Part shown: positions 24,878 through 32,269 of the stretch, one piece after another
Layout: the number at the start of each line of letters is the position of its first letter
How positions within the stretch are numbered: the first letter of the stretch is position 1
Assembly: GCA_016794585.1 (NCBI GenBank)
Contig: JAEUJM010000043.1
Coordinates: 62,001 to 126,000, forward strand
Length of the DNA: 64,000 nt
From: Acidimicrobiales bacterium
GTDB taxonomy: Bacteria; Actinomycetota; Acidimicrobiia; Acidimicrobiales; DATDAH01
Direction: 5' to 3'
The notes under the pieces: model-generated
Seen by the model: the letters and a program-made list of their open reading frames with translations, nothing else
What the model was told of the DNA's origin: nothing
The model's database searches: none
Position numbers and translations under genes: made by a program

Positions 24878-24907
24878 CTGATGTTCATCCGATCGAGGAG
24901 TGCCGCC

Positions 24908-26998
24908 ATGCCCATCACCGTCGACCCGACCGCGCCGCCCAACCACCGCGACGATCGGGGCCACGTCCACCGGGACCACGCCGACCGGGGCCACGACGAG
25001 GAGCGGGTCGCCGAGCACGGCAAGCACGCCGGCCACAGCGTCGCCATGTTCCGGCGTCGGTTCTGGCTCAGCCTCCTGCTGACCCTCCCGGTCGTGGTGA
25101 CCAGCCACATGGTCATGGAGTGGTTCGGCTACGAACTCGACCTCCCCGCGATGGAGTGGGTCGGACCGGTGCTGGGGACGGTGCTGTACCTGTGGGGAGG
25201 CTGGCCCTTCCTCACCGGGGGCGCCCGCGAAGGCCGTGAGCGCGAGCCGGGGATGATGCTGCTCATCGCCATGGCCATCACGGTGGCCTACGCCGCTTCG
25301 CTGGCAACGTCCCTCGGCTGGTTCGACCTCGACTTCTGGTGGGAGCTCGGCGCGCTGATCACCATCATGCTGCTCGGCCACTGGCAGGAGATGCGTGCCC
25401 TCGGTCAGGCCCAGGACGCCCTTGGCGCCCTCGCCTCGCTGCTGCCCGACGTCGCCGAGCGGGTCGGCGAGGACGGCACGGTGACGACCGTGGCCTCAGC
25501 CGATCTCCACCCTGGCGACGTCGTCCTCGTGCGCTCGGGCGCCCGGGTACCGGCCGACGGCGAGGTCGTCGACGGGGCCGCCGAGGTCGACGAGTCGATG
25601 ATCACGGGTGAGTCCCGCCCGGTCCCCCGCAGCCACGGTGACCGGGTGGTGGCCGGGACGGTGGCCACCGACTCGGCCCTGCGCCTCCGGATCACCGCGG
25701 TCGGCGACGACACGACCCTGGCCGGCATCGGGCGGCTGGTCGCCGAGGCCGAGGCCTCCCGGTCCCGCTCGCAGGTGCTCGCCGACCGTGCGGCGGCGCT
25801 CCTGTTCTACGTCGCCGTGGCGGCCGCGCTCCTCACCGGCCTCGTGTGGACCGCGCTGGGCGAGCCCGACGAGGCCGTCGTTCGGGTGGTGACCGTGCTC
25901 GTGATCTCCTGCCCCCACGCACTGGGCCTGGCCATCCCGTTGACGACCTCGTTGGCCAGCGCCATGGCCGCCCGCAACGGCATCCTCGTGAAGGACCGCC
26001 TCGCCCTCGAGGCGAGCCGCACGGTCGACACCTTCCTGTTCGACAAGACCGGCACCCTCACGAAGGGCGAGCACGCCGTCCTCGGCGTGGTCGGTGCCGG
26101 TGGGTGGAGCGAGGACCGGGTGCTGCGGACGGCCGCGGCGGTCGAGGCCGACAGCGAGCACCCACTCGCTCGGGCCATCGTCGCCACGGCAGGCGACCTC
26201 GTGAGGCCGACCGCGACCGACTTCCGCTCCCTGACCGGACGAGGCGTCGAGGCCACCGTCGAGGGAACCCGGTACGCGGTCGGCGGACCGACACTGCTGC
26301 GGGAACGCCACACGCAGCCGCCTGAGGAGGTCGGCTCGCCGATCCAGGCGTGGAGCGATCGCGGCGCCGCAGTCCTCTTCCTCGTCAGAGAGGACGAGGT
26401 CGTGGGTGCGTTGGCCCTCGAGGACGAGGTCCGCCCGGAGGCGCGAGCGGCCGTGGCCGCCCTGCAGGCCGACGGGCGACGCGTCGTCATGGTCACCGGC
26501 GACGCCCAACAGGTCGCGACGGCGGTCGGCAACGACCTCGGCGTCGACCAGGTCTTCGCCGAGGTGCTGCCCGAGGACAAGGCGGCGACGGTGGCCGAGC
26601 TGCAGCACCAGGGTCACCGCGTCGCCATGGTCGGCGATGGCGTCAACGACGCTCCCGCGCTCGCTCGGGCCGACGTCGGCATCGCGATCGGAGCGGGCAC
26701 CGACGTGGCCGTCGAGTCGGCCGGCCTCGTGCTGGCCAGTAGCGACCCGCGAGCGGTGCTGGGCATCCTCGCCCTGTCCCGCGCCACGTACCGCAAGTCG
26801 GTCGAGAACCTCCTGTGGGCCGCGGGCTACAACGCCGTCGCCATCCCCTTGGCGGCCGGCGCCCTCCAGTGGGCGGGCATCGAGCTCTCCCCCGCCGTGG
26901 GAGCCATCTTGATGAGCGTCTCCACCATCGTCGTGGCCCTCAACGCGCAGCTCCTGCGTCGACTGGACCTCCGTCCCGAGCGTGCCGAGGCGCGATGA
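24908..26998 (+). CDS. copB: Copper-exporting P1B ATPase, CopB type (CPH)
   Basis: 696 residues from ATG 24908, which has GAGGAG 8 bases upstream; an ATG at 24881 is in frame but abuts the operator. The N-terminus is His-rich (eight His in the first 44 residues) and lacks the CxxC domain. Membrane helices flank the actuator TGES (DESMITGESRPVP), the ion-binding CPH motif (C335, ISCPHALGLAIP), the phosphorylation site DKTGT (D379) and VGDGVNDAPALA. CPH defines P1B-3 (CopB) pumps for Cu(II)/Cu(I) or Ag(I), exporting from the cytoplasm. Likely controlled by the CsoR-like site upstream. Confidence 0.93.
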   Translation: MPITVDPTAPPNHRDDRGHVHRDHADRGHDEERVAEHGKHAGHSVAMFRRRFWLSLLLTLPVVVTSHMVMEWFGYELDLPAMEWVGPVLGTVLYLWGGWPFLTGGAREGREREPGMMLLIAMAITVAYAASLATSLGWFDLDFWWELGALITIMLLGHWQEMRALGQAQDALGALASLLPDVAERVGEDGTVTTVASADLHPGDVVLVRSGARVPADGEVVDGAAEVDESMITGESRPVPRSHGDRVVAGTVATDSALRLRITAVGDDTTLAGIGRLVAEAEASRSRSQVLADRAAALLFYVAVAAALLTGLVWTALGEPDEAVVRVVTVLVISCPHALGLAIPLTTSLASAMAARNGILVKDRLALEASRTVDTFLFDKTGTLTKGEHAVLGVVGAGGWSEDRVLRTAAAVEADSEHPLARAIVATAGDLVRPTATDFRSLTGRGVEATVEGTRYAVGGPTLLRERHTQPPEEVGSPIQAWSDRGAAVLFLVREDEVVGALALEDEVRPEARAAVAALQADGRRVVMVTGDAQQVATAVGNDLGVDQVFAEVLPEDKAATVAELQHQGHRVAMVGDGVNDAPALARADVGIAIGAGTDVAVESAGLVLASSDPRAVLGILALSRATYRKSVENLLWAAGYNAVAIPLAAGALQWAGIELSPAVGAILMSVSTIVVALNAQLLRRLDLRPERAEAR

Positions 26999-27058
26999 TG
27001 CCGGGCACGCCCCGCCGTCGACACCGGGACGACACCGTCCACCGCGCCAGGAGGCACC

Positions 27059-27532
27059 ATGCCCCGCATCACTCCGAACCTGTGGTTCGACACCCAGGCC
27101 CTCGAAGCCGCCGAGTTCTACGTGTCGATCTTCCCCAACTCGGCGATCGGGGAGATCACCCACTACATCGAGGGCTCCCCGGGCCCGGCCGGCACGGTGC
27201 AGACCGTGAACTTCACCCTCGACGGCCAACCCTTCACCGGCATCAACGGCGGGCCCCAGTTCACCTTCAGCGAGGCCGTGTCCCTGCTCATCGACTGCGC
27301 CGACCAGGCCGAGCTCGACCACTACTGGGACAAGCTCACCGACGGCGGTGAGCCGGTCCAGTGCGGCTGGCTGCGCGACCGCTACGGCCTGTCGTGGCAG
27401 GTGGTCCCCGCCGGCTGGGAAGCGCTCATGAACGATCCCGATCCGGACCGGGTCGCCCGGGCCACCAAGGCGATGCTGGGCATGGTGAAGCTGGACATGG
27501 CCGCGCTCCAGGCGGCCGCCGACGGCGCCTGA
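27059..27532 (+). CDS. VOC-fold protein, PhnB/3-demethylubiquinone-methyltransferase-like
   Basis: 157 residues. ITPNLWFDTQALEAAEFYVS with IFPNSAIG, FNFTLDG-like strands and LDHYWDKLTDGGEPVQCGWLRDRYGLSWQVVP match the PhnB/YjdN family of vicinal-oxygen-chelate proteins, which are small dimers of unknown substrate despite the historical methyltransferase name. Begins 61 bases after copB; AGGAGG lies 5 bases upstream of the ATG. Confidence 0.88.
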   Translation: MPRITPNLWFDTQALEAAEFYVSIFPNSAIGEITHYIEGSPGPAGTVQTVNFTLDGQPFTGINGGPQFTFSEAVSLLIDCADQAELDHYWDKLTDGGEPVQCGWLRDRYGLSWQVVPAGWEALMNDPDPDRVARATKAMLGMVKLDMAALQAAADGA

Positions 27533-27545
27533 GGCGCCCCCTCGC

Positions 27546-27758
27546 TCAGGCCCCGGCTTCGACCCGGACCAGTCGACTGCACTCGTCGCAGGCGTGCTCG
27601 CCGAAGGCGATGAAGGGCAGGTCGTGGAGCAGCAGCACCTTGGCGGAGTACTTGTCGCAGAGCGCACGCTCGTCCCCATCGCGTAGCGCGTGGTCGTGCT
27701 TGTCGGTCTGGACGATGCGCTGGCGGCCGATCCGGTAGGTGGAGACCTCGGTCATCAT
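27546..27758 (-). CDS. Small CDxC protein (70 aa), unknown
   Basis: MMTEVSTYRIGRQRIVQTDK starts at 27758 (or ATG 27755). Cysteines occur in RALCDKYSA and GEHACDECSRLV. The latter C-x2-C with the preceding Cys and His could form a small metal site. Longer frames upstream lack support. Convergent with the VOC gene, 13 bases apart. No function recognised. Confidence 0.6.
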   Translation of the reverse strand: MMTEVSTYRIGRQRIVQTDKHDHALRDGDERALCDKYSAKVLLLHDLPFIAFGEHACDECSRLVRVEAGA

Positions 27759-27819
27759 GGCGACGAGTCTCGCAAACCCGGCACCGGCCAGGCCAGGGAC
27801 CAAGGTCCGCGATGACGCC

Positions 27820-29013
27820 TCAGTCCGGCAGCATCGGGACCGACCATCCCTGGTCGCGGCCGACCTGGACCGCACGGGTGACGGCGTCGGTGCCGAACCG
27901 CTCCTGGAGCTGATCGACCGCGGCATCGAGCGCGCCGGCGCGCCGCCCCCGCCAGGGCAGCGCGAGCTGGACCGGCCGGTCGTCGGCCAGGTTGGCCACG
28001 GCGACACCCACCATCGTGAGCCCCCGCTCGGCGATCAGCGGTCGAGCCCCGTCGAGCAGCGCCTGCGCCGCCTCGAGGATCGCCGTGGTCTCGGAGGTCG
28101 GCTGCGCCAGGGTGTGTGAGCGGGTCGCTCGACTGAAGTCGCCGAAGCGCAGGCGCAGCACGACCGTCCGTCCGATGCGCTCTGCACGGCGCAGGCGCCT
28201 GGTCACGCGGTCGACCAGGCCGATGAGCACGGCGTCGACCTCGTGCGGCGGGCGAGGGCGGCTCCCGAGGGCGCGCTGGGAGCCGATGGAGCCGCGGCGC
28301 TTGCCGGTCTCGACCCGGCGGGGATCGCGGTTGTGGGCCAGCGCGTGCAGATGGCGGCCGGCGGCCGGCCCCAGGATGGCCACGAGGTCCTCCTCGGCCA
28401 GTTCGGCGACCTCGCCGACGGTCCGGAGGCCCCTCTCCCGCAGCTTCTGGCCGGTGACGGGCCCGACCCCCCACAACCGCTCGACCGCGAGCGGGTGCAG
28501 GAAGGCCAGCTCCCCGTCCGGCGGCACGACGAGCAGGCCGTCGGGCTTGGACACCGCACTGGCCACCTTCGCCAGGAACTTGGTGCAGGCGATCCCCACC
28601 GAGATGGGGAGCCCGACCTCCTCGGCGACGGTCCGACGAAGCGTGACCGCGATCTCGCGTGGCGGGCCCACCAACCGTCCCAACCCGCCCACGTCCAGGA
28701 ACGCCTCGTCGATGGAGAGGCCTTCGACCAACGGAGTCGTGCGATCGAAGATGGCGAACACGGCTTTGCTCGCCTCGGTGTAGGCGTGCATGCGCGGGGG
28801 CACGATCACGAGCCGCGGGCACAGCTCCCGGGCCTGGCGGCCGCCCATCGGGGTCCGCACGCCGAAGGCCTTGGCCTCGTAGCTGGCGGCCAGCACCACA
28901 CCCCCGCCCACCGCCACGGGACGACCCCGCAGCGCCGGATCGTCCCGCTGCTCCACCGAGGCGTAGAACGAGTCGAGGTCGGCGTGCAGGATGGACGCAT
29001 CACCTCGGGACAC
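27820..29013 (-). CDS. dinB: DNA polymerase IV (Y-family, DinB)
   Basis: 397 residues from GTG 29013 (GTG 29019 is also in frame). Catalytic motifs: ILHADLDSFYASVEQRDDPA (metal-binding Asp and steric-gate Phe-Tyr region), VVLAASYEAKAFGVRTPMGG, and GLSIDEAFLDVGG. Helix-hairpin-helix RLWGVGPVTGQKLRERG and the little-finger domain follow. The C-terminus (LPWRGRR, then DQLQERFG) lacks an obvious beta-clamp motif at the extreme end. Pol IV performs error-prone translesion synthesis. A LexA box covers the start codon, implying SOS induction and probably a very short or absent leader. Confidence 0.93.
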   Translation of the reverse strand: MSRGDASILHADLDSFYASVEQRDDPALRGRPVAVGGGVVLAASYEAKAFGVRTPMGGRQARELCPRLVIVPPRMHAYTEASKAVFAIFDRTTPLVEGLSIDEAFLDVGGLGRLVGPPREIAVTLRRTVAEEVGLPISVGIACTKFLAKVASAVSKPDGLLVVPPDGELAFLHPLAVERLWGVGPVTGQKLRERGLRTVGEVAELAEEDLVAILGPAAGRHLHALAHNRDPRRVETGKRRGSIGSQRALGSRPRPPHEVDAVLIGLVDRVTRRLRRAERIGRTVVLRLRFGDFSRATRSHTLAQPTSETTAILEAAQALLDGARPLIAERGLTMVGVAVANLADDRPVQLALPWRGRRAGALDAAVDQLQERFGTDAVTRAVQVGRDQGWSVPMLPD

Positions 29014-29026
29014 GAACACATGTTCG
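29013..29026. promoter_or_regulatory. LexA/SOS box at dinB start
   Basis: On the minus strand the site reads CGAACATGTGTTCG: arms CGAAC/GTTCG around ATGT, fitting the actinobacterial SOS consensus CGAAC-R-NN-Y-GTTCG. It overlaps the alternative GTG and the first base of the chosen dinB start codon. Confidence 0.85.
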
Positions 29027-29083
29027 CACAGGAGCGCCCAAGCTGCCTGCCGGCCCTGGCGCCGACCGGGGCCGACCAAGCAC

Positions 29084-29896
29084 TCAGGCGGGAGTGATCA
29101 CCCCGTAGTGGCCGTCGTAGCGGCGGTAGACCACGCTCCCCCGCCCCGTGGAGGGATCGACGTGGAACACGAAGGGCAGCACGTCGACGTCCAGTTGAGC
29201 GACCGCTTCCGCGACCGTGCACCGGGGCGTGCCGTGGTGGCTCAGGCGCACGGGCGCCACCGTGTCGGTGGCGACGGCATCGGCGCGGCCCGACGCGTCG
29301 ATGAGCTCGAGCCCGTGATCGTCGCCGTAGAACACGACGGCGTCGGCGCCGGTGGCGAGGTTGGCGAACAGGAGGAAGTCGTGACCCAGGAGATCGAGTG
29401 CGTCGGCGGCTTCGTCGCAGGTCATCTCCCCCATCGTGAAGCTCTTGCGCCGGACGACGCGGCGCTCGTCGGCCGGGCGGTCGAAGTACTCGGGCCGCTG
29501 GCCGGGAGGGTCCCCGTGACGCCACTCGTGGTCCTCGTGGCCGTGGAGGCGACGCGCCCGATCGGTGCCCCGGCGCCGGTGTCGCTCGAGGCGGCGAGCC
29601 ATCCGGTCTTCGAGAAGGTCGACGGCCTCGGGCAGATCGTGCGCCGCGACGTGGGCCCGCACCGGGTCGCCGTTCACCACGAACACCGCCTCGGCCTTGG
29701 CCGGTCGCTCGCGCGCCCGGTTGGGCTCGAGGGTGAGGCGGACCTCCCCGAAGAGGATGGGGGCCCGCTCGTGGCTCGCGAGGTGGCGCAGCTTGGCGGT
29801 GGCGTAGTCGACCGCGGAGGCGGGCACGCCCTCGCCGGCGGAGACGGCCAGCCGAACCTGCTCCTCGGGACGGGTGGTGTCGCTGAGATCTGTCAT
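29084..29896 (-). CDS. Long-form ribosome hibernation factor (HPF/RafH-like)
   Basis: 270 residues from ATG 29896. Residues ~20-105 form the S30AE fold (VPASAVDYATAKLRHLASHE, FGEVRLTLEPNRARERPAKA). Two C-terminal S30AE_C-like modules follow: RRKSFTMGEMTCDEAADALD-LLGHDFLLFAN near 155-205 and TVAEAVAQLDVDVLPFVFHV-DPSTGRGSVVYRRYDG near 220-268. Tandem C-terminal modules are typical of the mycobacterial hypoxia factor RafH. Such proteins bind the 30S decoding centre and stabilise inactive ribosomes. Coupled (ATGA overlap) to the TraR/DksA gene. Confidence 0.87.
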   Translation of the reverse strand: MTDLSDTTRPEEQVRLAVSAGEGVPASAVDYATAKLRHLASHERAPILFGEVRLTLEPNRARERPAKAEAVFVVNGDPVRAHVAAHDLPEAVDLLEDRMARRLERHRRRGTDRARRLHGHEDHEWRHGDPPGQRPEYFDRPADERRVVRRKSFTMGEMTCDEAADALDLLGHDFLLFANLATGADAVVFYGDDHGLELIDASGRADAVATDTVAPVRLSHHGTPRCTVAEAVAQLDVDVLPFVFHVDPSTGRGSVVYRRYDGHYGVITPA

Positions 29897-30510
29897 CGCT
29901 GCTCCTCTTCCTCTCGGGCCACCTCGCGGGCGACCCGCTCGTCCTCCTCGTCCCACTCGGCGCGCCGACGCTCCAGGACGGCGAGCTCGTCCGCCGTGAG
30001 GGCGTCGGGGTCGGGCCGTGCCGGGTCGGTCAGGTGGAGGGCCCGTTGCTCGGGGCCCGCTTCCACCGTCTCGGTCTCGTCGTCGTCGGGTACCAGGTCG
30101 AGGTTGCGTCCCGCTTCCCGGGCGGCTGCACGCTCGATGGCGTGGGCGTCGTCATCCATGTAGGCACCAGCCGGCACCGACAGGTTGAGCCGGTCGGCCT
30201 CCCACATTCCCTCGTGCTCGGCGCAGAACCGGGTCGCCGGCACGGCTTCGAGCCGCTCCGAGGGAATGGGCAGATCGCACGTCTCGCATCGGCCGTAGCG
30301 GCCGGCCTCGAGCCGAGCCAACGCATCGGCGACGTCTCGCAGATCCGCGGCCACCTGGTGCCGGAGCGATCGCTCCTTCTCGTTCTCGAAGACCGCAGAC
30401 GCGTTCTCGGCCTGTGCCCGATCAGGGCCGACGTCGTCGAATCCCCGGTCCAGGGCCTCGAGCCGCGCCTGTTCCTCTTCCAGCAACTGCCTTGCCGTCC
30501 GTTCGTCCAT
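29893..30510 (-). CDS. TraR/DksA-type zinc-finger protein
   Basis: 205 residues. A coiled-coil-like N-terminus (RQLLEEEQARLEALDRGFDD) leads to a DksA-like finger with C75, C78, C96 and H99 (GRCETCDLPIPSERLEA ... RFCAEHE). The C-terminal half is acidic and probably flexible. DksA-like proteins enter the secondary channel of RNA polymerase; whether this one does is unknown. Its stop overlaps the HPF start, pairing a transcription-type factor with a ribosome-hibernation factor. Confidence 0.85.
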   Translation of the reverse strand: MDERTARQLLEEEQARLEALDRGFDDVGPDRAQAENASAVFENEKERSLRHQVAADLRDVADALARLEAGRYGRCETCDLPIPSERLEAVPATRFCAEHEGMWEADRLNLSVPAGAYMDDDAHAIERAAAREAGRNLDLVPDDDETETVEAGPEQRALHLTDPARPDPDALTADELAVLERRRAEWDEEDERVAREVAREEEEQR

Positions 30511-30615
30511 GACGGCACCTCCGTCCTCGTGGGTGGTTGGGGCGCGACGGGCCAGTGCGACGGCCGTGCAGCCGTCGAGTCGCCCCGTCGGGGGTTCGAT
30601 CGACGCCGATCGAGC

Positions 30616-30816
30616 TCAGGAAGCGTGGTGCGCCAGGTGCTCGACCAGGGCGTCGGAGCCCGGGAAGAAGAGGGTCTCGTGGCCGGTGTCCTCCCATCGC
30701 ACGATGTAGGGCGGCCCGCCGTCGGGCCCGCGCACCTCGAGGATCTCGCCGTCACGAATCGGCTCGCCGACGTGGTGGCCACGGATCACGATGCGGTCTC
30801 CTACTCGTGCCTGCAT
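30616..30816 (-). CDS. DUF1918 domain protein (66 aa)
   Basis: MQARVGDRIVIRGHHVGEPI starts an SH3-like DUF1918 domain, with DGEILEVRGPDGGPPYIVRW and GHETLFFPGSDAL. This small actinobacterial family has no established function. An AGGGAG-type ribosome site lies just upstream. It is 105 bases upstream of the TraR/HPF pair, on the same strand. The 128 bases before it hold only a short GC hairpin. Confidence 0.87.
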   Translation of the reverse strand: MQARVGDRIVIRGHHVGEPIRDGEILEVRGPDGGPPYIVRWEDTGHETLFFPGSDALVEHLAHHAS

Positions 30817-30944
30817 GGGGCACTCCCTTCTCGGAGAGGACTTCCACCGACATCGTCATCCCGCGACACCGGGCAGGACAGGGCCGAAGGTCACGACGGC
30901 CGCGCCTGACCCGTGGCGACGGCGGACGCCGCCGGACGGTGGGC

Positions 30945-31514
30945 TCAGACCGAGAGGTGCGAGGTCTCGTTGAACGTGTGCAGGGAGGGGCCCCAGGGGC
31001 CGCCGGCGATCCGGGTGACGGAGGCCGGCGCCACGAACGTGCGCCACGAGACCTCACAGCCGACGCCGAGGGCCCAGGCCACGGCCGCCTTCACCGGTGA
31101 TACGTGGGTGACCACGACCACGTCTCGTCGGGTCGCCTCCTCGATCAGCTCGTCGCAGGCACCGGCGACACGCTCCTGGAGCTCGACCAGGGACTCGCCA
31201 CCCTCGGGGTGGTAGCAGACGTCGGCGCGCCACTCCGCCCAGGTCTCACGCGGCACGTCGGCGGTCGGGGTCCCCTCCAGGTCGCCATAGTCCAGTTCGA
31301 TCCACCGCTCGTCGACCTCGATCGGGCACCCGAGGGCCTCTGCGGTCTGGCGCGCCCGGAGCAGGGGGCTCGACACGACACGATCGGCCCGGAGCGCCGC
31401 GCCGACCCGCCGCGCCTGGGCCCGCCCCTCCTCGTCGAGGGGAGGGTCGTCGCGGCCCAGCAGACGACCCTGTGCGTTGGCGGCCGTGCGGCCGTGGCGG
31501 ACGATGATGAGCAC
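30945..31514 (-). CDS. Histidine phosphatase (phosphoglycerate-mutase-like)
   Basis: 189 residues from GTG 31514. The N-terminal catalytic motif IIVRHGRTAANAQGRLLGRD and the second catalytic His in VVVVTHVSPVKAAV define the superfamily; ELDYGDLEGTP carries the proton-donor Glu region. It lies 5 bases after the zinc-ribbon coiled-coil gene. The pair resembles the mycobacterial Rv2229c/Rv2228c arrangement, where the phosphatase (CobC-like) is fused to RNase H; here no RNase H domain is present. Substrate (alpha-ribazole phosphate or a sugar phosphate) is not determinable. Confidence 0.87.
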   Translation of the reverse strand: MLIIVRHGRTAANAQGRLLGRDDPPLDEEGRAQARRVGAALRADRVVSSPLLRARQTAEALGCPIEVDERWIELDYGDLEGTPTADVPRETWAEWRADVCYHPEGGESLVELQERVAGACDELIEEATRRDVVVVTHVSPVKAAVAWALGVGCEVSWRTFVAPASVTRIAGGPWGPSLHTFNETSHLSV

Positions 31515-31519
31515 GGGCC

Positions 31520-32269
31520 CTAGTGGACGAGGATGCGCCCGCACTCCTCGCAGTGCACCATGGCCCCCGCCGGGGTCTTGCGGATCCGGTCGACCTCGAC
31601 CGCCGACAGGCTGAGGTGGCACCCACCGCAGGACGTCCCTGCGAGTCGAGCCACCGCCACCCCACCCAGCTCGCGCCGGAGACGCTCGTACTCCGCGAGC
31701 AGCTCCTCATCGAGCCCGTCCACGCTGGCCTCCCGCGCCGCGACGGCTCGCTCGAGATCGGCGCTCACCGAGCTCTCGGCCTCGGCCAGCGCCGCGGTGA
31801 GCACCGTGGCCTCCTCGTCGGCGGCGGCCTGCTCGGCGCCGAGGCGCTCGAGGTCCGCGTCGAGCGGCTCGGCGGCCTCCATCAGCTCGAGCTCGTCGTC
31901 TTCCAGGCTCGTCTGGCGGCGCTTCAACGACGCCAACTCGTCCTGGAGCGCCTGGAGCTCCCGAGCCGCGTTGACCGCGCCGCCGTAGAGCTTGGCGTCG
32001 GTCTCCGCGCGTCGCGCCTCGACGATGGCGACCTCGTCCTCGAGCCGCTTCAGGTCCCGTCCGATGGCGCTGCGCCGCTCGGTGAGCTCCGCGACGCGCG
32101 CCTCGAGAGCCGCGATCTCGGTCATCTTGGCATCGAGGCGCGCCCGCTCGGGCAGGGCGTTCAGACGGTGCCGGAGTTGGTCGGCCTCGGTGTCGTGCTG
32201 CTGGACGACGAGCAGGCGCTCGAGCGGACCGGCCGGGGCCTCGTCCTGCGCTGCGGCGTCTTCGCTCAC
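31520..32269 (-). CDS. Coiled-coil C4 zinc-ribbon protein (CT398/DUF164-like)
   Basis: 249 residues from GTG 32269, overlapping the PBP stop by four bases. Residues ~20-185 are an uninterrupted charged coiled coil (RLLVVQQHDTEADQLRHRLN ... LDADLERLGAEQAAAD). The C-terminus has SCGGCHLSLS and HCEECGRILVH, two C-x2-C pairs forming a zinc ribbon. The family is widespread and not well understood; Chlamydia CT398 and mycobacterial Rv2229c are members. Confidence 0.87.
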   Translation of the reverse strand: MSEDAAAQDEAPAGPLERLLVVQQHDTEADQLRHRLNALPERARLDAKMTEIAALEARVAELTERRSAIGRDLKRLEDEVAIVEARRAETDAKLYGGAVNAARELQALQDELASLKRRQTSLEDDELELMEAAEPLDADLERLGAEQAAADEEATVLTAALAEAESSVSADLERAVAAREASVDGLDEELLAEYERLRRELGGVAVARLAGTSCGGCHLSLSAVEVDRIRKTPAGAMVHCEECGRILVH

